NCBI GenBank assembly: GCA_022432975.1
Contig: CM039514.1
Location: forward strand, 7,981,519 to 8,045,518
Source: Begonia masoniana
Lineage: Eukaryota > Streptophyta > Magnoliopsida > Cucurbitales > Begoniaceae
DNA: 64,000 nt
Direction: 5' to 3'
Below the pieces are notes generated by a model. It was not told where the DNA came from and made no database searches. It was given only the letters and a program-made list of their open reading frames with translations. A program made the position numbers and the translations under genes. Of the stretch, positions 55,084-64,000 are shown piece after piece. The first letter of the stretch is position 1. Each line of letters starts with the position of its first letter.

Positions 55084-57651
55084 ATTTACAAATGCCTTTT
55101 GCAATGGCAATCATTTGACGTTGAGCGCACCAGTGTTTTCGATCGAATAATTCAGACTCTAGGCCATCCCATTGAGGTTTGAATTGGACAAACTTATATT
55201 GTACTATTTTGAGTTTATTTTCTCTTAAAACATTTGTTTCAGGCTGGGAAACAAAATGGGTACAACCCAAGATATTTTGAACTATTGACCAATTTTTGAT
55301 TTAGAAAATCGATCTTGTCCTAGAGAGCTATATAATCAAGGCATATTGTTAAAAGTGTCTGGATTCATGTTCTAATCATAATACCAAAATGAAAATTATT
55401 ATGCCAATTATCTATGAAATTCTTAGTTTCTTGTGAGAATCATATCCATAAGTTGTTTCTCCGTTCATTCTGAGAAGAAGGTCTCTATGGACGTCGTAAA
55501 GCACTTCTAATACAACAGTGCGGTTTGGAATTTCAGACGCAAGATAATAATGATGTCTTGGCATATTGGTTATCCAACGCGTCACACTACTATTACTTCT
55601 TCGGCGTACATTGAAAGCCAGTGGTGCTGCCGGAATGGCTCCACAGCGTCGTCGATCATCATCAGCTACGATGTTTGGGAGGATGACTCAAGTAAATTTC
55701 TATGAATTATGTTAAAAGTTTTTATTTACACGAGGGTGAACATCTTTTACATGATGTGTATGTTTTCTTTTTCTATTTGAAAATCTATTTTAGAGTTTCC
55801 GAGGAGCCCTGCAAGGAGTCAACTTATCCCTGATCAATGGTGGTTTGAGCGGCATTGACTCTTTGAGACAAATAGAAGCAAAATATCCTGCCTTGCTTTT
55901 TAAGCAGCAACTCACAGCATATGTAGAAAAGATCTATGGAATGATTCGAGATAATTTGAAGAAAGAAATTTCTCTCCATTGCTGGGGTTGTGCATCCAGG
56001 TAATAATCAGTCTTTTACTTTTGAAATTTTGTAATATAGTTAATGTATTCTGAAAATACTAAATACATAATACGTCCGTGTTGAAATAACGTGAGAAAGG
56101 CACCTAGAACATCGAGGGCAAGCTTGGTTAAGGGATTGTCCCACTCGGTTGCAAACATTGAGGCCCAACGGATTCTTATTGCACATTGGCAAGGAATTGT
56201 GAAGGGTCTCATAACCTTTTTAGACACCTTGAAAGCAAATCATGTCAGTTAAATCTCTATTTCTTGTACTCTTCATTTGGGTCTTTAAAATTTATATTCG
56301 TCTCAATTTACCTCGCTCGAGTTTTTTCTTCTTCTCGTTGCAGGTTCCGCCCTTTTTAGTTCGGAAGGTGTTCGCTCAAATTTTTTCTTTCATCAATGTA
56401 CAACTATTCAACAGGTACCTTTCTAGATGTCTCTTGTTGGTTTTTTATGTCTTGAGGTGCAATGACTTGGAGATTTTCCTTACCAGAAAGCGTGTTTTGG
56501 TGGCAGTCTTCTATTACGACGAGAATGTTGTTCGTTTAGCAACGGTGAATACGTCAAAGCAGGGCTAGCTGAGCTAGAGCATTGGTGTTACAAGGCAACC
56601 GACGAGGTAACATAAACTGGCTTTTTCTGTTTTTCTTTTTCGACTTTAATTGTAACTTTACTTGATAATTTAGATAGACTATCGAGATTGAAGAGCACTA
56701 TAATTTAGAGAGAGGGTGAAGAATGATGAACAAAATTCGTGATAATATATTCTCACATTAATAAGTTATTGATCATCATATGTGAATTTTTAAATAGGAT
56801 TAAATTTTTTACTATATCAAGATTTTAAATTACCAACGATTCCAAAAATTTAAATCTGAAAGTTGAGAATAATTTAATCATTTATATAATTTTTAATATA
56901 ATCCTCGTTCATATTCTCCATGAAATGTAGTATGCAGGTGCAGCTTGGGATGAGCTCAAGCATATCAGACAAGCCATTGGATTTCTGGTATATTTTCTTT
57001 AATTTGCAACAAGAAAAGTAGCAAATTTGACAACCAAATTCTGCAATTCCAGGTTATACATCAAAAGCCAAAGAAGACACTTGACGAAATCAGCCACGAT
57101 CTCTGCCCAGTAAGTTATCGAATGTAGTGTTGTTAAAACTCGAAGCCATCAGTTTCTTATGACTGCACCAAACTAATTTTTTTGCTCTTCCAGGTGCTTA
57201 GTATACAACAACTGTATCGTATCAGTACAATGTACTGGGATGACGAATACGGCACGCTTAGCGTATCCCTCGATGTAAGCTCCTTAGACGCTACTCGAAG
57301 TAAATTGATTTCAAGTTTTTTTTTTTTTTTAACTGGTGGATGCTTTCATTTAGGTTATATCCAATATGAGGGTGTTGATGACTGAAGATTCCAATGATGC
57401 TGTCAATAATTCTTTCCTCCTGGATGATGATTCAAGGTTTCACAATTTCCCAATTGCATTTTGGTCTTAAGCCTTGTAATATTGATCGTCTGCTAATCTG
57501 ATTTTTTCCGACTATTTTATGATTCAGCATTCCGTTTTCCGTCGATGATTTGTCGAAATCGATGGAACAAATAGACATTTTGGACATCGATCCACCGCCG
57601 CTAATTCGCAAGAACTCCGGCTTTAGTTTTCTGTTGCCTCTCAAGGATTAA

Positions 57652-58424
57652 GAGGGTACTGAGCCAATAACATAATGAGGAGGTCTAAATTGATTTAAAC
57701 TCTATTTTTTACATAGTGATTCGCATCGAATAGCTCCATGCGCGTTTCTATCCTAGAGGTTTTTCGATAATTTGAGTTTGGTTTGAATCGAAATCCGAGA
57801 TTGCCTTGTATAGTTCATTGGTTTTCAGTCAGGACTTTTCCGACATGTTTTGCCTGTATTTTGTGCACGTTTTCCAACAAATTTCGAGGGTTCGCAAAAC
57901 TCAAAAATCGAGTCGAATTTTTAACGTATTTTATTTTAAACGCCATTTTAAACTTGAGATTTGTTAACAAAGTAGCGCATCGAGCCGGGACGGGTTCGGG
58001 GGCGTTACAAGATGGTTATCGCTCGTCCCACCTGTGTATTACTCGATTTTAAATCTTATTTATACGTACTATTAGGAGAGTTAAAGAAATAGAAAGCTCG
58101 TGTTTTTTCACACTAATCGCCATTTTTCTTTCCATTTATGAATGTTATGAAGGCAAACCTTAGCGATCTTATTATGATAGCGTCGTATAAATTTAAAAAG
58201 AATAAATTGCAATTTACTCTTTACTATTTGTGATAATTTACCTATTAAACTTTAAATTATTTTTTTTACAAATAAGACATTGACTTTTCTTTTATCAACA
58301 ATTTTTTCCTTGTTCGTTGTTTTATCTGTTAAATAAAACACGTGCTGGATTTATGTAAGGTCACAAGAAGTTTTATTTGTTCGCTAAATTTTAGAGATAT
58401 GACGTGAAAGATTAAAATCAGTTA
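57652..58424. other. DNA after the myosin pseudogene, with an inverted LTR fragment
   Basis: 57830-58009 is a reverse-complement fragment of the LTR family that starts at 51937 (ggttcgggggcgttaca at its end, bases 57994-58009). It is followed by AT-rich DNA with the phrase aaattgcaatttact, typical of small dispersed plant repeats, up to the SIRE-type LTR. No gene is supported. Confidence 0.6.
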
Positions 58425-59611
58425 TGCGATATCACACAAGGTGCTTTGTGTGACACTGATAATTAATGCAATGATGGACAATATAAATATGCGGAAATAA
58501 ATGACACAGGAGGTTGGTAACGCAGTTTGACAACCAGCCTACGTGTGCGGGGCCACGCCCAGATATAAAAATATTTTTTTTGAGTTCACAAAGTTACAAG
58601 ACAATTGGACTTATACAAATAAAAACTCCATTTTATCTTTGTCGCCGCCTCTAGCTAACTTCCCCAAGGAAACTGCTTTTGCAAGCTCCCCTCGACTTTA
58701 GATTGATCTTTCCCGAGATCTAGAAACCAACAAGATCCCCTCGTTGTTGATGACTCCTCCCGGAATCCGTGTTATAGCAAGATCCCCTTGCCCACGATCA
58801 ATAACGATAAGCTCCCCTTGTCAATAAACAGAACTCCTCCCGAGTTCGAATGCAACCTCCTCCCGAGACTGAGCTTCAATGAAGAATCAAAAGATTGCCT
58901 CCTGCGACACCGTCTCGAACACCAGTGCGTTGCCTTTGGACACAATAACTCAACACACTCCAATAGTCGATGAAATTCACAACATATGAAGAGTGTGTAA
59001 AACAATCACAAACGCAAACGCAGAAACGTTGGGAGTGAAAGAAAACGACGGCACGCAAAAACGAAGAAACCTTCTCTCTTGAATAACCAAAATTCCGTCA
59101 ATTGTTTCCATAGAAACGAACCCTTAAATATTATTGGTAACTCTCATATTTTCGATTTAATTCAGTTACCAAAACAGATTTAATGCCGCAGGAAGTAAGG
59201 AATCAAATCTCAACAAATTCGGTTGTGTGACACCACGTGTGACATTTTAGGAAAGTATTTTCAACAACTTGGATATTGATCCAAAAACTTAGGAAAGTAT
59301 CTCATTAATCATGTGATCTCGAAGCCTAGAATAATTCATCAGATCTTCATCAATTCGGCTTACTAAAACAAAATTTACCAAAAAATAAGTGCCTTTAGAT
59401 TTTTCCTAAAATACATGTTTCCTTATTTTTCTCTTCTACAGAATCTTCATGATTGTCAACCTGCATCCATCCAATAATCTGAATATAATATTTCTTGATT
59501 ACCAAGAAATAAACTATCACTTTGAAAAATAGTGGAATAAAATATTACTTCCAAAAATATAAATTGCCGAAAAATCAATGCCAACATATATGCAATATTT
59601 TTGCATTTACA
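58425..59611 (-). mobile_element. 3' LTR of a SIRE-type copia element (minus strand)
   Basis: Read on the minus strand, a polypurine tract (GCCAAAGAGGGAGAT, 59612-59627) is followed by an LTR starting TGTAAATGCAA at 59611. The other end is set at about 58425 (plus reading tgcgatatcac, whose complement ends in ...GCA) and is uncertain. The pair of ccgggaccg and cgcagtttgac-like words resembles SIRE/Maximus LTRs. The 5' LTR lies beyond the right edge. Confidence 0.65.
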
Positions 59612-60046
59612 ATCTCCCTCTTTGGCATTTTTTGGCAAAATCAATAAACTCAATAACTTCAATAACTCCCCTTGAATTAACTCTCCCTGAATAGTGGTTT
59701 CAATCATCATAACAATACATCAATCATCATTATATCAAAATATGGTATCAGAGAGCATATCCCAAAATACTCCCCCTTTTTGCCATAAAAGACAAAAAAT
59801 ATATATAAGAGAATAGCAACTACTATAAAAGCAGCATCATCACCAAATAATCACCATAAATACCAACATTACCAGAAGTAAATAACCAAGATCAGCAACA
59901 TATATCAGTCAGATACGCACCAGAGTCGTCATATGAGTGCCATAATATCCAAAAAGTAAAAAGATTATCTAGGAAAAGAAAAATATTCAGAGCCAGACAA
60001 CTAATTCAAGATATAATAACAATGCAGTAATACTTAGTAAGAGAAG
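59612..60046 (-). other. SIRE-type 3' non-coding region with two purine tracts
   Basis: On the minus strand two purine runs are visible: AAAAAGGGGGAG near 59765-59780 and GCCAAAGAGGGAGAT next to the LTR. A block of short AT-rich repeats (atcatcat) lies between. Only the second is adjacent to the LTR. Confidence 0.55.
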
Positions 60047-63000
60047 TTATTCTGGAGTAGTACGTTGATCTGTAAGATTTGGATTATCACTGTTCTCTGT
60101 ATCTTTTTCGGAACCTCCTTCCATGACATCCGATGGAACACTAGATGAGCCAGCTCCTTCATCTGTCTTGAAGTGTGAACCCGAGGCTTCCATGTGCGGG
60201 TTTTTCTTATAAATATCGTTTAGAAGTTCAAAAATAACAGACCTCTGTTTTTCAAGCTCAGAAATCTGACTGCTCAGTGACTTTGACATATCCACTAAAA
60301 ATTTTACCGATCTAGCAAGCAGAGCTGAGTCGGTTCTTGCCTCAGAGATAGGCATTCCTTCTACAAAGCCTTCAAGGTCATTAATATGTTCTCCCATACG
60401 AAGTTTGTAACTAATTCGAATTTCTTCTTTTTCTTCACACAACACTTCATTTTCTCTAATAATGGACTGTTGGGAGGATAAAATACCAAATATGAGAGAG
60501 GAAAATGGAAGAGCTAACCTTGAATTTTTCCCGTCCTCATGCTTCATTATTTGTTCAAATAAAAGCAACCCAAAATCAAAAGCTATAGAGTTTCCAATTT
60601 TGTACAGTAAAATCGCCATAGCCTTGTTCACCCCTGTCCCATGGGATGTAGGCATCCAATTCCTCATAGCTATTTTATGAAGGATTCCATACTTTACCGA
60701 GAGCTATGAAGCCGAAAAATCTTTGCCATGGGGCCAGATGCGTCTTACACCCTAGTGACATCACAGATAATTTTGTTGAAATCAGCGACAAACTTGTCAG
60801 ACTCAGTTGTCTTCAAGCCTAATTATTCATTAATGATCATCGGGGTAAAATTAAAGGTGTGACCTCTAACATATACCCGACCAAAATCAGGATGTACTGG
60901 ATTTTTTACAATAATATCCAAATTGCAATCAAATTCAAAAACAACATTCCAGACAAAAGGTTTAATGTCTCTAAAAGTTTTCTCTAATCCTAGACTCAGC
61001 AAATGATAAACGACAGTGTTAGTGTGATTTTACACTTTACGCAAGTGCACGTATCGCAATCAAGTAGTATATAAGATATCGATCCCACGAGGATATTTTT
61101 AATCAAATTAATAATGCTATAAATCTCGATAAAATGTTGATAGAAATATCGAAATTAAATTATTTTTAAGGAATGATGAATTAAAATTACTCAAAATTAA
61201 TAATACTAAAAATGGAAATGATTAAAAGAGATAATTATAGGAAAATTCTTGGTTAGGGTTGATTTCCTCTTTACATGCAATTTACTTATGATACTAAAAC
61301 AATGCTACAGTATTAGTCACAGCACAACAATAATTCATGTTATTTCTAGGGTTCCGTCGAATTGCCTAGATAAATTCGTTTCAGAATTTTCTTGTCGACT
61401 TTGAAAAGACAAAAACTTACTCCGATTTTCTTGTAAATTTATTCTTAACGCCAAATAAATTATTATTAACTACTTGTAACAATTTTAATTTATTTAATTA
61501 CTTATGCATCTTAAATTCCTATTTACCTATCGATACAATAGGAAAATGTGAATTTAAATCTGCCTATCGACACAATTTAGTTTACGCAATAAAAATCATG
61601 AGCAATTGTGCAATGAAAAGTACTAAGCATTCATGGATCAAGTTAAAAACATGTAAAGAATACTCTCTTGCCTAACCAAGATTAGAAAATTTAACCTAGA
61701 AGCATAATGAAATTAAAAACAAAAATATTCATAGCAACAGTAACAGTAACAGAGAAGAATATCAGAATAATGGCGACGTCGGTCTTCTTCTCCAGATTTA
61801 GCACTACTCTTCGTCTTCCGTCTCTGGTAGCTCTCCTTTTCAGCAGAGTAAAAGATATGAATAAATACCCTCTCTCCAATCCCTGGAATTATGCATGTTT
61901 CGATTCTCTCTCCAATCCCTGGAATCATGCATTCTCTTTCTTCTTTGTTAAATTGTCATTCCAAATTCTGCCGCTGTTCCCAGTCGTCCACGCTTTCTAG
62001 TCTATTTTCTGTTTTTCCCAGCCGTCAACGCTTTCCAATCGTCCACGCTTTCCAGTCTACTTTCTGTTTTTCCCAGCCGTCCACGCTTTGTTCGCGAGTT
62101 TTTGTCTTTTAGTGCTTTTTGTCTTTTAGTTTCTGCCATTTCTCCATGTTGTACCAGTTGTCCATTTGCTTTGCTGGTTCAGTAGTCGTCCATTTTCACT
62201 GTTGTCGTCCATTTTCTTTTGTCGTCCACAGTTGTTGTCCATTTTCTTTTATCGTCCATTTTACTCAGTCGTTCCTTGATTATATTCCTTTATTTTTGGA
62301 AACAGTCTGACTACCTCAATCTCCGTGATTTGCTTTCTCTTCTTCATAATTCATCAACATTTAAATTGATCTTCCCGCTATTAATTTCTCATTCGAATAA
62401 GAAAATAAGAAAATATTTAAATTTCGAATTAATGTGCTTTTAATAGATAATATGCATTGAATATATTAAATTAAATCACGGCATTGCTTTTGCAGCATTA
62501 TGCAGCAATTGTAATAAATTCTCTCAATTTCTTCTACAATTCACTCAAATCATACAAATTAAATTACATAAAAATAGTATAAAATAACTCTAAATTTAGA
62601 GTTATCAGACAGCTTCATATTGAGTGAAATCCCCTTCATGTATTTTTATTTCTGCCCAAATATTTCTTTGAGAAAAATTTAGCCATCGGCTAGCATGCAG
62701 TCTTGACTTAAAATCTTCACTCGAAACTTTTAAAGAAGACTTACTGGGATTTGTCCCTTTTTTGTAGATTTGGAGCGAGTATTGTCTTTAGGAGACAAGC
62801 TCAAACTAGTTTTCAGTCTTTTGGATCTTGGAGCTTCAGATGGAACAGTCTTGGGTGACTCAGTAATATTAACCTTTCGAGTCTTGGCAACAGGGGACTT
62901 TGGTGTTTTTGGAGCAGTGGATTGTTTGAATTTCTGGGTAGTGGACTTTTTGGATTTAGGAGTAGTGGACTTTGTGCGCTTGGGAGCAGCAATTTTGGAT

Positions 63001-63539
63001 GATTTCCGGGTTGAAGTCTTTGGAGATTTTTCACTTATTTCTTCTTCATCATCAGTATTTACTTCAACGACATCTTCTTGAAGCCAAGAACTGTCTGACG
63101 AAGTCTCTTTCTCTACTCTCGGTCTTTTTCCTCTCAATGCCGACGTAACTTTTGAATCTTTGGGTGCCTTGGGAGACACTGAACTTGTTTTGAACATATC
63201 ACCGCTAGATTTTCAAAATTTCCGTTTAATCCCAAAGGAATCAACCTGAGTAATAGGAACTGCATCTGTGGTAATTTTTGAAGTAACCTTTTCAGTAACC
63301 GAGGGTTTTACCGATGGTGAAATCGGTGAATAAACCACAATAGCCGATTCAGAGCTCGGCATCTTTTCTGGAACAACCACTGGAACATTGCCAGAACACT
63401 GCTCGTCGGAGACTTCTTCGATTATCACCATTCTGGAAAGAGATTGTGGAAAAACCCTAAACAGCCGATCGTAGAAGAAGAAGTAGAGAGAGAATGTGCT
63501 GAAAAACGTTGAGTTTGAAATATATCCCACAGCTTCCAT
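60047..63539 (-). pseudogene. SIRE-type env-like ORF, interrupted by a solo LTR
   Basis: Reads on the minus strand from 63431 (MVIIEEVSD, preferred over Met 63539). First a low-complexity acidic/Ser-rich part, then a Lys/Thr/Pro-rich tract with many short repeats (about 62760-63190), then SEDFKSRLHASRWLNF. The solo LTR at 61017-62607 follows, then a segment like VYVRGHTFNFTPMIINE...LGL, then MRNWMPTSHGTGVNKAMAILLYKIG and a long coiled-coil tail (to 60047). Lesions: TGA at 63215-63213 in frame, a frame change near 62740, TAA in NE/LGL near 60818, and others between 60670 and 60800. SIRE-type elements carry such an ORF after pol. Its function is unproven and this copy is broken. Confidence 0.8.
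61012..62612. mobile_element. Solo LTR (1,591 bp), family A copy 2, inside the env-like ORF
   Basis: The unit 61017-62607 starts TGTTAGTGTGATTTTAC, ends GAGTTATCA, and lies between identical 5-base copies of gacag (61012-61016, 62608-62612). It is the same family as 49404-50873 but about 120 bases longer, mostly in the pyrimidine-rich middle, which holds extra gtccacgctttcc and ttgtcgtccattttc units. No internal region, so this is an LTR-LTR recombination product. Confidence 0.92.
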
Positions 63540-63922
63540 AAATTGCTGTCAAATCTCAGAATAAAGAAAAATCCCATATTTTTGGTAAAAATTTCAGAAA
63601 ATAAATCCGAAAGTTACTATAATTCTCATAGTCAATCTCTCATAAATCTTTGAAGAATAATTCTGATATTTGTAAAATGGGAAATAAACCCAATATAGTA
63701 ATGTTGCTTCAATATTCACCGAGAATAAACATCCGACTTTTATAAGAATACTCGAATTTTGCATGTCATACACGGTGTTGCTCCATAGAATATCATAATA
63801 TCAAGAAGGATCACTTCCAGCAGAGGGTGAGCAATACACAGTAGATTGTAAAAAAAAAAAAACGCCTAAAGCACGTGGTGATTTTTTTTTTTTTTTTGAA
63901 CTACAGAAAAGTATTAAACAAC
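63540..63922 (-). other. Spacer between SIRE pol and env-like ORF
   Basis: AT-rich with poly-A and poly-T runs (63850-63898) and no open frame of note. This is the expected gap between the pol stop and the extra ORF. Confidence 0.5.
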
Positions 63923-64000
63923 TTACATAACACAGAAGCCAAGGGCAAACCTCAAGTCTTCAAATCTTGCACCATCCAATGCCTTGGTGAAAATATCGGC
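63923..64000 (-). CDS. End of copia pol (RNase H C terminus), partial
   Basis: Reading from the right edge, 25 residues to a TAA stop (63925-63923) match the very end of copia polyproteins, with the ADIFTKAL motif followed by RFEDLRFALGF. The frame stays open to the edge, so the rest of pol (protease, integrase, RT, RNase H) should lie to the right. It fixes the orientation of the SIRE-type element as minus strand. Confidence 0.85.
   Translation of the reverse strand, partial: ADIFTKALDGARFEDLRFALGFCVM

Larger units (their letters stand above)
43178..57651 (+). pseudogene. Class XI myosin, headless and frameshifted pseudogene
   Basis: About 28 exon remnants in the right order match plant class XI myosin: part of the motor ([48 protein letters not shown]; actin-binding and converter parts), IQ motifs (45886-46790), coiled coil (47506-51675) and the globular cargo-binding tail (51778-57651, ending FSFLLPLKD). 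The first 340 or so residues, including the ATP P-loop, switch I and SH3-like part, are absent. Lesions: missing FEQ and frame mismatch at 44054; deletion in KRF/SRTDF at about 44730; lost splice acceptors at about 43520 and 49090; frame change near 47548; stop in SGRT/SIIQ at about 51538; deletion near 55593; two-base insertion near 55973; and a 3.1-kb LTR insertion at 51937. A working copy would move organelles on actin; this one cannot. Confidence 0.92.

Noticed and set aside
58772..59058. Cys/Arg-rich ORFs in the SIRE-type LTR
   Set aside because: Overlapping frames on both strands within the LTR; one has only a run of Cys-Val codons (tgtgtgtg).
62770..63081. 103-codon plus-strand ORF
   Set aside because: Mirror frame of the Lys/Thr/Pro-rich tract of the env-like ORF on the minus strand.

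Overview
This is nuclear DNA of a flowering plant, most likely a eudicot. The intron-bearing genes, the plant-only families (AHL, ERF, TH2, PsbQ-like, class XI myosin, LRR receptor-like protein) and the dense load of Athila, SIRE-type and Tnt1-like LTR retrotransposons all point there. I cannot name the species from the sequence.

Layout. 1-1931: 35-bp minisatellite inside what looks like the 3' part of a Ty3-type LTR. 1932-9350: repeat-rich DNA holding the first exon of a TH2 gene (minus), a small lysine-rich gene with its own TATA box (minus), a Mutator-type element with 9-bp target duplications and a hAT-type element with 8-bp duplications. 9351-20020: the gene-rich part, all plus strand and apparently intact: a six-exon AHL gene (376 aa), a five-exon gene of unknown function (392 aa) and an intronless group IX ERF with an EDLL-type activation motif. 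20450-31913: a broken B3 (DUF313-like) gene followed by a 5'-truncated Athila element, itself split by a 2-kb solo LTR carrying a minisatellite. 31914-35013: no supported gene. 35014-42075: an LRR receptor-like protein pseudogene (minus), split by a 3.4-kb non-autonomous copia element with near-identical LTRs, and with its 5' end tandemly duplicated. 42297-43147: the 5' part of a PsbQ-like thylakoid-lumen gene, run directly into a headless class XI myosin pseudogene (43178-57651). That pseudogene has been invaded by a 1,077-bp four-fold palindrome, a solo LTR and a 3.1-kb LTR-type insertion inside an exon. 58425-64000: the 3' end of a SIRE-type copia element (minus): end of pol, env-like ORF and 3' LTR, interrupted by a second solo LTR of the family seen at 49404.

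The intact genes are two transcription regulators and one unknown, and they do not form an obvious pathway. The main interest is structural: nested and sequential transposition whose target-site duplications can be read directly, two LTRs carrying internal minisatellites, a four-fold palindrome, and Ty1 and Ty3 elements carrying related extra ORFs. Splice sites were placed by reading GT/AG signals and keeping the frame; no transcript evidence was available.
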